This document shows positions 23,051-34,529 of a stretch of DNA of 64,000 bases, piece by piece; the stretch's first letter is position 1; the number at the start of each line of letters is the position of its first letter. Both the position numbers and the translations under genes were made by a program. The notes beneath the pieces were generated by a model. It was not told the origin of the DNA, ran no database searches, and saw nothing but the letters and a program-made list of their open reading frames with translations. The DNA lies in contig CM064671.1 in the NCBI GenBank assembly GCA_032717465.1, positions 58,721,611 to 58,785,610 on the forward strand, written 5' to 3'. Source of the DNA: Coenobita brevimanus (taxonomy: Eukaryota > Arthropoda > Malacostraca > Decapoda > Coenobitidae).

Positions 23051-24290
23051 ATGGAGTCTGTGGAGCTTATCTTCAACAAGTTCACCTACGACCAGGGGCG
23101 TAACTCATGAGGGGGGGACATGGGGGACACGTTCCCCTCAACTTTTGAACTGGAGAAGGGACATCATAGCCTACAGTAGGTTTTGTTCCCTCCAACTTGT
23201 GAACTAGGGAGATATGCATTTTTACATACGAAAATCTGAGAACTTACAGGGAAAAGGATATTAAATGTCGCAACCATCGACAACTGGCAATCTCGTTCAC
23301 CCACCGTGCTTACTAATTGTATGAACACCGAACTGGACAGGTCCTGCACACGTCTAACTACAGTAACTAATCCCGCCTCCCAACCTGGGGCTCGTCAGGT
23401 CGTCACTAGACTGGACCCAGTATCGTCTGTGCATCAGAATATAACTTTACTGGACTCTGCCCATAGACCGTAGTGTGCGAATGTTGTAGGTTCATGTATT
23501 TTTTTTTTCTGTATTCTAAAGAGGTTAGAGGAACACAGCATGTTCTCGTGTCTTTTTTATTTTTTGTTGGAATGAGGTGTTACCTTTGTGACCTTTTTTC
23601 ACGTTACTTTTGTAAATAATTTAGCTATGCAAATGTTCAGCTAATTTTCATATTACATTTCGTAAACACTGATATTGTCTGATGTTGGTAGATTAACCTA
23701 ATTACAGCAAGCTGTTGTTTTCAAGGTACTTTTGTAAATAAATTAGCTATGCAAATGTTCAGTTAATTTTCATATTACATTTGGTAAATACTGATACTGT
23801 GTGATGTTCGTAGATTAACGTGACAGCAGCATGCTATTTTTTCATGTTACTTTTGTAAAAAATGTAGCTGTGCAAAATGTTCTTTTGATTTTCATATTAC
23901 ATTTGATAAATATTAATTCTTTTTTTCTTTGCATGTGCTAATTATTAAAATCAGGCTACTTGAACAATTCATTGTACTTAACACTGACCTTAGTATATGA
24001 CCAAATACCTGTCCCATATGGCCTTAAAAACGTATCTAAAATTAGTCAAACCTAATAACTTTCTCGGGGAGGTAAGGGGGCTTTGCAGGGTCGCTTCGCT
24101 TGCCACTGCTAGCAAACCTGATTTCGTTACTGTCTCCCCCCCCTCCCCCCAGATTTTGGAAGCTAGTTACGCCCCTGCCTACGACGAAGCTGCCAAGGCC
24201 CTAGCCCTCTACACCCACTCCAAATCTAACAATAATCTGCTGAGTTTGTACCACCTGCTATTACTCAGGCGGAGGAGAAGGCAACAGTGC
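23051..24290 (+). pseudogene. HARBI1-like transposase N-terminus, split by a hAT element and then deleted
   Basis: The ATG at 23051 lies in a perfect Kozak context (GCCGCCATGG). The frame reads MESVELIFNKFTYD up to 23092. After the hAT insert it continues from 24186 as EAAKALALYTHSKSNN, LLSLYHLLLLRRRRRQQ. Acidic/Leu openings followed by a poly-Arg run are typical of the first residues of Harbinger transposases. After about residue 48 the text becomes subterminal repeat, so the DDE catalytic body is deleted. The element must depend on a partner elsewhere for transposition. Confidence 0.55.
23093..24177. mobile_element. hAT non-autonomous element 1, 1085 bp
   Basis: Terminal inverted repeats CAGGGGCGTAACT (left) and AGTTACGCCCCTG (right) are flanked by a perfect 8-bp duplication CCTACGAC (23085-23092 and 24178-24185), the hAT hallmark. 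Removing one copy of the duplication plus the element restores the transposase frame of the host element. The interior has G-run and C-run ends (GAGGGGGGGACAT, CCCCCCCTCCCCCC) and a diverged tandem unit (TTTTCATATTACATTTGGTAAA and similar) repeated about three times at 23590-23920. No transposase. Confidence 0.9.
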
Positions 24291-24406
24291 AGCTTCTGTG
24301 GATTCGCGCCAAATTCGAGTGAACTCGCGCAAGTGGAGTGCGTTACGTGTGAACTTCGTGTGTTTTGTGTGCAAGTTGAGCGCAGTTTGGATGGTATGCA
24401 TCCTAC

Positions 24407-25096
24407 TAGTGCTGGGAACGCTACTAGTAAAAAGTAGCGGCGCTTCCATTCCCGTTACTAGCTCGAAAAAGTAATGGCGTTACTGGTTTGGCTACTTCAT
24501 ACGAAATGTAGCGGCGCTCTCGCTCCCGCTAATTTAGATCAGAAAAAGGTACACAAAGGAAAGGTTAACAAAACTCTGTGATATAGCAGTATACTATATA
24601 CTGTTTTGATACTAGTCAGTCTGAGTGGTTATGTTGTGTACCAGTAATATCAGTATATACTTATATTGAAAAACAGAAAAAAAAAAAACAGCATATACAT
24701 TTCGGTGTCACTTTAATGAAGCTTACAGCCGAAGGTATACTGTACAGGAAAAAGCTATTTACTGTATAATGTAACAAATGTTCTTTTACATTGTTACCTA
24801 GTATACCTACTGAAAGTAACAAACGTAAATAAAAGGCAAAAAAATTTGGCCTACCTTTGATACATATTATATAGATTTATTATATTTCCAATGATACCTA
24901 TTTAAGGTATGTACGAAAACGAAAGTAAAAATGAACTGGGGCTTTGCTTTAAAGGCTATTTCTACAATAGCAATGTTTTTTCCATTACTTTAAATTGAAA
25001 GTAACATACTGTTACGAAATAATAACGTAGTGAGTAAGAATTAGTCTGAAAGAGAGAGTGAGGGAGAGAGCAGGAGTTGGTGACGGGGATAGTTAG

Positions 25097-25155
<59 letters not shown>

Positions 25156-25708
25156 AAGCAAAGGCGGAAGTTGCAAGTTCAATACTCTGGTCAGTACAGG
25201 GGTCAGGTTCCATAACAGGAATTGAAGTGCAAAGAAATTTCAAAAAATCACAGTTTGCTGACCACGGCGGAATAAATTGAGACTGGGTAGTCTGGGTCAC
25301 ACTCCGTCCCCGTGCTGCTCGCCAAACTGCCAGTTAATTAAAATGATCGGTAGTTAATTAGCAAATTCCTGTCTAATTATTGCAAATTACTAATAAATAC
25401 TAATTAATAAATTACTGATGTGATGTAATGTAGAACAAACATCATTAACTGACAGAGTTGACGAAAGTATTATTTTTTCCCCAAATATAACCAAACCATC
25501 AGCATATCTGTATGTACTGACTGACTCCGGACCTGTATTCGTCGCGTGAGTAGCGAGGAGTGCGGTAACGCGTGAGAATGGCCAAAAGTAGCGGCGCTGT
25601 CAGTTCCACTACTGGCTAAAAAAAGTATAGGTGTTACCACCATCGCTAATAAAATAGTAGCGGCGTTATGTAGTGCCGCTACTAATTGTGGCACTATTCC
25701 CAGCTTTG
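24407..25708. mobile_element. hAT-like non-autonomous element 2, 1.3 kb
   Basis: Ends TAGTGCTGGGAACGCTACTAG and, reversed, CAAAGCTGGGAATAGTGCC, both followed by repeated GTAGCGGCG motifs inside each end. The flanks CATCCTAC (24399-24406) and CGTCCTGC (25709-25716) match at 6 of 8 positions, both differences being transitions. This supports an old 8-bp hAT duplication. The interior is AT-rich with a (GT)n tract; no transposase is visible. Confidence 0.7.
25100..25151. repeat. (GT)n microsatellite
   Basis: About 52 bp of GT, ending GCGCGC, inside hAT element 2. Confidence 0.98.
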
Positions 25709-25727
25709 CGTCCTGCCATATAGTTAA

Positions 25728-26501
25728 CCTGCCACGTGCCAGTTATTTTTAGCCCTATGGGTCTCCCCAATGCTGGCTATTTTTTTACTTTTTTTTTTTT
25801 TTGCCTAAAATGATAGATTTTGATGTGGAAACAACGAATTTCGCCATTAAAATGCTCACCCAGGTTTGGAAATGGGTTTTATTGAGTCCTGCATACTCGT
25901 TTACAGGTATAGCCACTCTCTCACGATCACCATGTACGTGAGAGAAAGCCATTTACTATGTAAGGTATACTCTGGTATTTATGCTGGGAAGGTATAGCAA
26001 TGTTCAGTACACTTTTCTGATTACATATTACTTCAACATCCATCACAATTTGCGTGTCTTTCTCACTGTGAATGCATTATCTTACACTTACTTGAAGATA
26101 GGTACAACCAGACTTCATTACATACAGTCCTGGCACTTACAAGAAGGTATTTACAACTTGACTTCACTATATAGTCCTTACACTTACAAGAAAATATTTA
26201 CAACTTATACTTACATGAAAATATTTACAAAATGCCTTCACTATGTACAGCACTGGGTGAGGCAACAGGCAGAGTGATGCAGAGAATGCATCAGGGGTGG
26301 GGGAGCAAGTGAGTGTATGGCCTTGACAGCCTGGGGGATGGTAGAGCAACAGTTACCACACATGCCTGCCAATTTTATCCCGTGAATCATGAAAAATGTG
26401 GTCACAGTGAACTTTTTTATTTTAAACTGTTTTAGAAAGGCACTGGCACTGGCCATGGAAATATGTCAGACCGTTTTAAAATGGCACTGGCATGCAGCAG
26501 G
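25728..26501. mobile_element. Family F copy 1, TTAA-target (piggyBac-like) element, 774 bp
   Basis: TTAA on both sides (25724-25727, 26502-26505). The ends CCTGCCACGTGCCAG and, reversed, CCTGCTGCATGCCAG are imperfect inverted repeats. It is homologous over its full length to the inverted copy at 52264-53034. The interior carries a short degenerate tandem array with units around ACTTACAAGAAAATATTTACAA at about 26085-26235. No coding capacity. Confidence 0.8.
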
Positions 26502-26505
26502 TTAA

Positions 26506-27120
26506 AGGGAAACTTACATGAATAATCGGATTCGGTTCAAGTGCATAGCTGTTGCAGTTCGAGTGCTAATTGTGTGAATCGTGTGCACACTGAGTGCAAT
26601 TTGGACGGAATTCGTGCTACGGGGAAAGCTTACTCAATTAATCAGGTTCAGTTCGGTTGCCAAACTGGCCCAATTTATTTGCTAATTGTGTGATTCGTGT
26701 GCAAGTTGAGTGCCATTCCGACAACATTTGTCCTGAACATGGCCGGGGTCAAGACTCACATGAATAATCGGCTTCAGTTCGTTTAGCATTCTGATGTAAT
26801 TCAAGTGATATTTGTGTGGCTCATGCTCAGTTTGGTCAAAGATAAACTGGCCGAATTGAGCCGAATCACGAGATCCCCACACAAATCATATGAATGTCAG
26901 ACAAACATTACACAAATCCAGGACGAAAAAATTTAATGTTTTTTTTTTCATGAACATTCGGCTAAAAAATAAGGAGCCCCTTAATTTTTTGCCGAACTTG
27001 GCCACGACCCGGACACCCGTCCGACCCACCCCACGACTCTCCCGAAGCAAGAGACGAATAGAGGCGAATAGAGGCGAATTTTGGGCGAACCATAAAAGTC
27101 TGAACTTTTTCTGCAAATCA
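26506..27120. repeat. Tandem subterminal units (about 116 bp) of the Harbinger-like element
   Basis: Units begin GTGCACACTGAGTGCAATTTGG (26583) and GTGCAAGTTGAGTGCCATTCCG (26699), a period of 116 bp. An earlier unit begins at 24369 with GTGCAAGTTGAGCGCAGTTTGG. The distance 24369-26583, minus the two inserted elements and their duplications, is about 126 bp, which confirms the nesting. The right part (26900-27120) is rich in CGAA/TTCG motifs. Confidence 0.65.
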
Positions 27121-27547
27121 CCCTGATTCGTGGCGGTTCGTACTGTCCGTTTGACACGGGCTTTAGGAGGCTTTTGAGCAACTTTTGAAGATTTATCTTG
27201 TGTACAACATAGTGACATTCTTTTCTATTAATACAAGCCTTTTAATATCGATATATTTTGGATATTAAAGGCGAGAAGATTAGCATACCCTATGCAGAAA
27301 AGAACTGGCAAGGAAGATGAGTTAGTGATTCTCCATAGCGTAGGATATTACACTCCCCGAGTTCACTTTATAAAACTTGAGTTTCCCTTTTTTAACTTTG
27401 TGTTCAGCCATCAAATGATTACCAGGCTTAGTCCAGTCCATAATACGGAAGGAGTTTACGGACTTGAAGAAGCTATAATTATTTTATATTTTTGAAAAAC
27501 TTTTCATTGCTGAGTGAAATAGTTTGAGAATATATCACCATCATCAT

Positions 27548-27921
27548 CAGCCGTTTAGTGTCTGCTGCAGGATCGGCCTACCCCGACTGAAGTGCGGACG
27601 ATACAGCCTATGTATCTCTACCGACTGGGTTAGGCTGTCTGGTAGAGATTGTATGTAGGGTGAGAAGTGTTCTTGCATGTGGGTATAATGTTAGAGTGGC
27701 TTTGGATGTGTGTATAGTCTGTGAACCAAGTGTAATCAGCCTGCGCAAGCTAAGTGGGTGCAAGCATACTTTTTAGTACACGACACTGATTCAACCACAG
27801 CACCCCTTATGTCCGCCAAAGCAATACGTAGCCGGGTGAACACTCCCAAAGTTTATTACTCTGACAGTGAACAAACCCTTGTTCTCCAATGTACGGAAAT
27901 GCACACTCTACCACTGAGGCT

Positions 27922-27924
<3 letters not shown>
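27548..27924 (-). mobile_element. SINE-B copy 2
   Basis: Tail at the low coordinate (ATCATCATCAGCCGTTTAGTG), head GGAGCCTCAGTGGTAGAGTG near 27924. The B-box region (reversed GGGTTTGTTCACTGTC) is degenerate. The head enters (TA)n. Confidence 0.75.
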
Positions 27925-27982
<58 letters not shown>

Positions 27983-27983
27983 T
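27925..27983. repeat. (TA)n linker
   Basis: TA tract with one CATATA interruption between two SINE-B copies in the same orientation. Confidence 0.95.
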
Positions 27984-27987
27984 ATAT

Positions 27988-28378
27988 CAGCTTATCAGCC
28001 GTTTGAGTGTCCACTGCAGGACTGGCCTATCCCTACCGAAGTGGGGACGATACAGCCAATGTATCTCTACCAAGTGGCTTAGGCTGTCTAGTAGAGATTG
28101 TACGTAGGGTGAGAAGTACTTGTAAGTGTAATTGTTGTGTTGGAGTGGCTTTGGATGTGTGTGTAGTCTGTGAACCAAGTGTAATCGGCCCGTGCAAGCC
28201 GACTGGGTGCAAGCATAGTTTATTGTGTGCGACACTGGTTCAACCACAGTATCCCTTGTGTCCACCAATGCAGTACGTGGCCAGAAGAACGCTCCCAAAG
28301 TTTTTTACCCTGACGGGGTGCGAACCCTCGTTCTTCAGTGTACGAAAATACACACTTTACCACTGTACCACAGAGGCT

Positions 28379-28380
<2 letters not shown>
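27988..28380 (-). mobile_element. SINE-B copy 3, best preserved tRNA head
   Basis: On the minus strand the head reads GGAGCCTCTGTGGTACAGTG then GTAAAGTG, with a perfect A box GGTACAGTGG (within 28353-28370) and B box GGTTCGCACCC (28326-28316) at tRNA-like spacing. This marks an internal pol III promoter. The body holds GTGTAATCGGCCCGTGCAAG and ends in CCACTGCAGG...GGATAGG...CAAACGGCTGATAAGC before (TA)n. Confidence 0.8.
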
Positions 28381-28447
<67 letters not shown>

Positions 28448-28469
28448 TAGATAGATATATAAATATATA

Positions 28470-28520
<51 letters not shown>

Positions 28521-28577
28521 AGAGAGAGAGAGAGAGAGAGAGAGAGACTCTGTGGTCTATCTATCTATCTATCTATA
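28381..28577. repeat. Compound (TA)n, (GA)n, (CTAT)n microsatellite
   Basis: TA to about 28445, GATA patch, TA at 28479-28516, GA at 28521-28547, then CTAT repeats to 28577, where the 3' end of LINE-A begins. Confidence 0.95.
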
Positions 28578-28587
28578 GCCCGACGCC

Positions 28588-31197
28588 CTAATCCCGCAAA
28601 GGGTGGCCGCAGACAAATCGCCTCCAAGTCACTCTGTCACCCACCATTTGACTCCCCTCCCCCCAACTCACCCCCCCCTCCCTCATATACCTCTCAACTC
28701 CATCCCTCCACCTCATCCTCGGTCTACCCCTCCCTCTCCCTCCCTCCACCTCACCTACATACACCCTCTTAGTCAGTCTTTCATTCTCCATTCTCTCCAC
28801 ATGTCCAAACCACCTCAGTGTATTTCTCCTAATCTTTTCAACCACATCCACATCTACCCCACAACGTTCCTTCACTTCTTCATTCGTCAACCTGTCCCTC
28901 CACGTCACTCCACATGCTCCTCTCAAGTAACTCATTTCCACTGCTCTCACTCTTGACTTGTTCCCCTCTTGCAAGGTCCACGCCTCGCTTCCATACGTCA
29001 GGGTAGGGATCACAATACCATCATGCAGTGACTTCTTAACTTCCATACTCACCTCCCTATTTCTCATCACTGCTTTCAGTGTACCAACAACCTTTCTTCC
29101 CTGCTGTACCCTTTCACGTACTTCATCCCCCAAAGTTCCATCCTTACTCATCACACTACCCAAGTACTTGAATGCACTCACAATCTCCATATCCTCACCA
29201 TCCAACCTCACTGCACACTCTGTGACTTCATTCCTCTCAAACACCATAACTTTACTTTTGTTTACATTAACTTTCAGCTTCCTCCTCCTACACACTGTCC
29301 CAAATTCATTCACCAAACCTTGCAACTCCCATTCATCTTCACTCAACAATACTGTATCATCAGCAAACAGCAACACCGGAAGCTTCCAAATCTCACCCTC
29401 ATTCATTAGGGCCACCCCCACATCCACTGCCCTACCTTGCACCTCCTTTACAACCCCATCCATATATATATTAAACAGCCATGGAGACATCACACACCCC
29501 TGTTTCAGTCCCACATTGAGATCAAAGAACTCACTCAGCTCACCATCCACTCGCACCGTAGCCCTAGCTCCCTCGTACATACTCTTCACAGCACTCAACA
29601 ATTTCCCCTCCACTCCATATATTCTTAATACCTTCCACATACCTTGCCTATCTATTCTGTCATAAGCTTTCTCCAAGTCCATGAAGGCAGCATACACTTT
29701 CCTTCCCTTCTCTAGATACTTCTCCACTAAACATCTTAGAACAAATATCTGATCTACACACCCTTTTCCCTTCCTAAATCCCCCTTGTTCTTCTCCAACT
29801 AGCTCCTCTGTCATATGCCTAACCCTATCAATGAGTATTCTACCATATATTTTACCAGTCACACTAAGAAGGCAAATACCCCTATGGTTACCACATACTT
29901 CTCTCTCCCCTTTTCCTTTGTACAGAGGAACAATTATACCTGATTTCCAGTCCTCTGGAACCCTTCCCTCTTCCCAAGCCAATCTACACAACTTCCATAT
30001 CCACTCCACAACAATCTCACCCCCATACCTAAGCATTTCACCACACACTCCATCAATTCCTGGGGCCTTTCCCAGCTTAATCTTCTTCATCGCTTCCACA
30101 ACTTCCGACCTACTGATCTCTTCCTCCCTCCTCTCATCTCTTCTTCTCCCAGCCATTCCCCAACCACTTATACTCACACTGCTCTCACTCTCTACATTCA
30201 ACAAATCTTCAAAGTGCTCCTTCCATCTCCTCAATTTCTCTCTCTTCTCCACCAACAATCTATTATTCCTATCTTTCACTCCCCTACTATTTCCCCTTTC
30301 ACACTGCCTTACTTTCTTTACCTCCTTCCAAAACAATTTCTTACTCTCCCTCCATTTCACACTCAGATTCCTCCCAAACTCTTCATCCACTTTCTTCTTA
30401 CTCTCCTTCACCAGTCTCTTAACCTCCCTTCTCCTGCTCACATATACCTCTCTCTTCTCTCTCTCATCTTCTCCCCTACCTCTACTCGCCAACCATTCAC
30501 CATATGCCTTCTTCTTTTGTTCCACAGCTCGTTTCACCTCATCATTCCACCATGCTGTCCCTTGCACACCCTTGCATCTCCTCCTCACTCCACAAACCGC
30601 CTCACACGCTGCGCTTATCTCTTCCGTGAATATCTTACATACGTCTTCCACCCCTTCCATCTGCTCTAGCTCATACCTTCCCAATCTTTCTTCCACTATG
30701 CTCTTATACTCTGTCCTTTTCTCACTATCTTGCAATTTCTCCACTCTTCTCACAGGAGCTGCTTCCTCCTGTCTTCCCCTTCGTCTCCTCAACCACTTTC
30801 TTTGCAGCTCTACCTTGGCCATCACTAAGTGATGGTCCGATACTCCATTCCCCCACCCTCTCCACACCCTTGCATCCAACACTTGTCTTCTCATTCGCTC
30901 ATCCACACACACGTAGTCTATCATTGCCTTTCGTTCAACAAGTTCACCATCCATCCTCCTCATTACTCTCCATGTATACCGGTGGATCATCTTATGACGA
31001 AAGTAGGTGTTGGCTATTGCCAACCCCTTACCAACACAGATGTCCATCAAAGCACTACCATTCCCATCTACTTCAGCTGGCACACCCCACTGACCAACCA
31101 CTCCATCCACTCGTACATTCCCAACTTTGCCATTCATGTCTCCAATCAACAGCACTCTCTCGCTCCTCTCAAACTTGTCCATACATGCTTCTACTCT
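28588..31197 (-). CDS. LINE-A (RTE-like) endonuclease/reverse transcriptase ORF, open, 5' truncated
   Basis: An uninterrupted minus-strand frame of 907 codons. It opens at 31311, but its first ~38 codons are antisense SINE-B, so about 869 codons are LINE. It starts inside the apurinic-type endonuclease: LLIGDMNGK, then MIDYVCVDERM and GVSDHHLVMAKV (residues 55-167). The reverse transcriptase follows with GKAPGIDG (414-421), NHRGICLLS, AAFMDLEKAYDRI (catalytic Asp 545), GLKQGCVMSPWLFN, and LFADDTVLL (Asp 651-652). The C-terminus holds WFGHVERM and ends HPLRD. No RNase H, consistent with RTE-like elements. The N-terminal endonuclease residues are missing. Full openness implies a young insertion. 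The 3' end leads into (CTAT)n. Confidence 0.9.
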   Translation of the reverse strand, partial: RVEACMDKFERSERVLLIGDMNGKVGNVRVDGVVGQWGVPAEVDGNGSALMDICVGKGLAIANTYFRHKMIHRYTWRVMRRMDGELVERKAMIDYVCVDERMRRQVLDARVWRGWGNGVSDHHLVMAKVELQRKWLRRRRGRQEEAAPVRRVEKLQDSEKRTEYKSIVEERLGRYELEQMEGVEDVCKIFTEEISAACEAVCGVRRRCKGVQGTAWWNDEVKRAVEQKKKAYGEWLASRGRGEDEREKREVYVSRRREVKRLVKESKKKVDEEFGRNLSVKWRESKKLFWKEVKKVRQCERGNSRGVKDRNNRLLVEKREKLRRWKEHFEDLLNVESESSVSISGWGMAGRRRDERREEEISRSEVVEAMKKIKLGKAPGIDGVCGEMLRYGGEIVVEWIWKLCRLAWEEGRVPEDWKSGIIVPLYKGKGEREVCGNHRGICLLSVTGKIYGRILIDRVRHMTEELVGEEQGGFRKGKGCVDQIFVLRCLVEKYLEKGRKVYAAFMDLEKAYDRIDRQGMWKVLRIYGVEGKLLSAVKSMYEGARATVRVDGELSEFFDLNVGLKQGCVMSPWLFNIYMDGVVKEVQGRAVDVGVALMNEGEIWKLPVLLFADDTVLLSEDEWELQGLVNEFGTVCRRRKLKVNVNKSKVMVFERNEVTECAVRLDGEDMEIVSAFKYLGSVMSKDGTLGDEVRERVQQGRKVVGTLKAVMRNREVSMEVKKSLHDGIVIPTLTYGSEAWTLQEGNKSRVRAVEMSYLRGACGVTWRDRLTNEEVKERCGVDVDVVEKIRRNTLRWFGHVERMENERLTKRVYVGEVEGGRGRGRPRMRWRDGVERYMREGGVSWGEGSQMVGDRVTWRRFVCGHPLRD

Positions 31198-31198
31198 C

Positions 31199-31716
<518 letters not shown>

Positions 31717-31946
31717 TGTGAATATAATAATGGTACAATATTAGGGCTCGGTAAAATGTGTGTGTGAGTGTGTGTGTGCAAGCAACGTAAAGATATACCT
31801 GAGGAAGGACAAAAACTGAAGGTCTCAACACCGGACACAGTCACAGCGGCCACAACCATCAACAGAGTGCGTGTGGATTTCATAGTTATCCATCAATGAT
31901 CACGGCTATCTGTAAAATTGCGTTATATTTAGTTATGATACTAAAT

Positions 31947-31949
<3 letters not shown>

Positions 31950-31995
<46 letters not shown>
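31950..31995. repeat. (CT)n microsatellite
   Basis: About 46 bp of CT dinucleotides. Confidence 0.97.
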
Positions 31996-31998
<3 letters not shown>

Positions 31999-33430
31999 GG
32001 ACAGAATTAGAAAAAGAATTTGTATACGCATAAATCTCACCCTGTAGCACTGGAGGAACACAGATGAACAGTCTTATAATCAACACTCTATTGTACGTAG
32101 AAATGATCATGTAGCAAGAAGGAAACTTTTTGCCAGGTAAATATCATCACTGCTCGGTGCCTCTTCCGTGCTGGGAAAAAAAAAAAAAAAAAAAGGGTCC
32201 ATATGTGGCATGCAGAACAGGGAAGACGGCATCTTTACAGTGTTTCACGCCTTGTCTTCTGCTCTTCTGTTTATGAGTGTCTTTTTCACAGCAAAAGTTT
32301 TCAAAGCTAGGGCTGAATGTTTGCCAGGCCATGGCTGCAGGCAGAGACAAAAACGTTGGCATTTATATTTGTTACGTCAGTGGGCTTCGATTCACTAAAA
32401 CTTCATTTTACTTATTTCCTTTTTTGTCAAAATATTAGAAGATGTAGGTTTTGTCTCCAGAATTATTACGAAGAATGGTCTTAATGTGTATGAGTTGGAG
32501 GGGAGGTCAAAATCCACTTCACACTACTTTGTTACGCAAGGCCACTCTTTTCAAGACCGAAAGCTGAGACTCTGCATGTGTGTTTGTATATACGATGGTG
32601 GTGATCTAGTGGGCAGAGAAGTTATCTGTTGTCCGAATGGACACACCGAAAAAATACCACGGATTATGCTATAATTACTGACTTTGGTTGGGAACTTCAG
32701 ACGTCTACACAGTGTTTTGGGCCTGGCTAACATGTTACAATATGCCGTGGTGAATTGAAGGAAAAAAAATGTATTCATTTAGCAGAGAACCATGATATTT
32801 TACTATATCTGTTATGTAGATCTTAAATCTAAATTAATTAGTACTGCTTAATAACTATTTAATAACAGTTCAGGCAGTACGAACCTTCTTCCAGCAACAC
32901 AGGAACCAACACCGGCAGCTTAGCCAGGAAGATGTGCACACTACCATTCAGACAAAACAGTCTTCAACATCAAGGTCTTACACGAAGCATATGCCCACAT
33001 TATCTTACATAATCTTGCGTGACTTTTTCATCTATGTATTATTGATTTCATTGTAGTACATGAATCTTGCTGCCGGCCATAATTTTATTACACATGATAA
33101 AGTCACATTCAGTTCTTTCTGCCTCAGGGTCATGGGTACCACATGTTTGCATCTTTCCAACATATCATGCATTATTATTCGTCCATAATTTGCATGTAAT
33201 ATCCACCTTGTGTACATATAACATATTGATCTTGGTACTAATACAGTCAAAACCATTTAGCTGAATGTGCAACAATTCTCTACTTGTGGTGTACCATCGT
33301 ATTTCAAAATCAACTTAGGTACCTTAATTTAATCTGAATTGTTCGCAGATTGTTGCCCAGACTGACATGGCATAATTGGCAATTAAATCTCTAAACCAAA
33401 AGGCTAATGATCTTGGTTGTGCTTTAACTG
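31996..33430. other. No gene recognised
   Basis: Contains a 19-bp A run at about 32176-32194 and several short open frames without recognisable domains. The plus frame at 32486-32674 (LVGREVICCPNGHTEKIP) was considered as an exon but has no family resemblance I can name. Confidence 0.35.
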
Positions 33431-33439
33431 GGAATGTCG

Positions 33440-33605
33440 GTACCCGGCTTCAGTCATAGTCAAGGTGATTATACGGTACACTACGGCATGTTTTTCCGTA
33501 CTCCGTATACCTGGCTGCAATACCGTACCGCAATTTCGTACCGTACATCAATTATTTTTCCATACCATACAGTACGGAAAAAATACCATGCTGTAATTCC
33601 ACAAC
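33440..33605. repeat. GTACC-rich block, left
   Basis: A dense set of CCGTAC, GTACCGTAC and ATACGGTAC motifs (TACGGTACACTACGGCATG, ATACCGTACCGCAATTTCG, CCGTACATC, CAGTACGG). A similar block occurs at 36690-36850 on the far side of LINE-D copy 2. It may be the subterminal region of a DNA transposon. Confidence 0.45.
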
Positions 33606-34529
33606 TTATATTGTACCAAAAGCAAAATTAATTTACATCAATATAATCCTCTCTTTATGAACATTTTATTATACGTGTGGATTTGCGAAGAACATTTCAG
33701 AAGAGACTGTAGATGTACCGTAAATGTGCTGTGTTAACTGGAAAAAAATAAAATTAGCCTAAATTGGAGTATTTCCCATTGCTTGACCTTAGACACAAAC
33801 TACAGAGGGAGTAAGTGTTAAATTTCCATCCATGATTACTGAAAAAAATCGCCAGAAAACATAGTGTAAACATTGTCAGCCAGGTGGACTTCAGCTCACG
33901 CGGACGAAAACTGAACGTGCGAACTCATACGGTAGTCGTGGCAGTTTGGTTTGTCTCTGAATGTACTGTTGTCCTCTGTCCCTTGTGTATCGTCAATATT
34001 GGATATAATGGAAACCGTGATGACTCACAAAGTCGTGAATACTAAGAAATGGAAAGTATACTGTACACCTAGCACTGCCTACCAGGATTCATTCTAATAT
34101 CAGACTGTCCTCCCATTACCAGAATACCAAATCACACTTTTTCATTACCAAACTCTTTCTTCTTTACCATATTATTTTCCAGTTTGGTAATGAAAATTAC
34201 CAGTTGCCAACCATGCATTTGCCACCACTCAGAGCACTCACATTTAATAATGAATAGTTCGCGTGACACAACGTGATAGGCCGGTACTGGTCATAGGCTG
34301 TATTTCACAGCCAACCCAAGAGGGGGACAGGGTTGGCCCGGCTGGACAGTATGTCTTTTAATCAAAGGAATTACATATTTTTTTTTTATTTATGCAAGGA
34401 AGAAGGAACAAAAGACCAGGAGCCCCGAGACCGTTCCTTCCAAGAAAAAACAAAAACAATACAACAGAGAGCCAAATTCAATATCCGTTCATTACTAGAT
34501 GTCTGGACACACTGCGTTTGAGAGACTGG

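Larger units (their letters stand above)
22592..27160. mobile_element. Harbinger-like DNA transposon (about 4.6 kb as found) carrying three nested insertions
   Basis: Long terminal inverted repeats. The left reads TCCGTGTCACACGACAGTAC then GAACC; the right, reversed, reads CCCGTGTCAAACGGACAGTAC then GAACC. They remain similar for about 60 bp. CACGAA-rich subterminal sequence flanks both ends. Inside are a TATA box, a Kozak-perfect ATG and the start of a HARBI1-like transposase (23051), then about 116-bp tandem units. Two hAT elements and one TTAA element are inserted inside. Excising them leaves about 2.4 kb. Harbinger is inferred from the N-terminal peptide; the target duplication is not resolved. 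Confidence 0.6.

Noticed and set aside
28316..28370. Possible functional tRNA gene
   Set aside because: A and B boxes are good, but the sequence does not fold into a full cloverleaf by eye, and the same head is attached to the SINE-B body in four copies. It is a SINE promoter.
32486..32674. Plus-strand 62-codon frame as a host exon
   Set aside because: No recognisable domain, no convincing splice sites, low-complexity neighbours.
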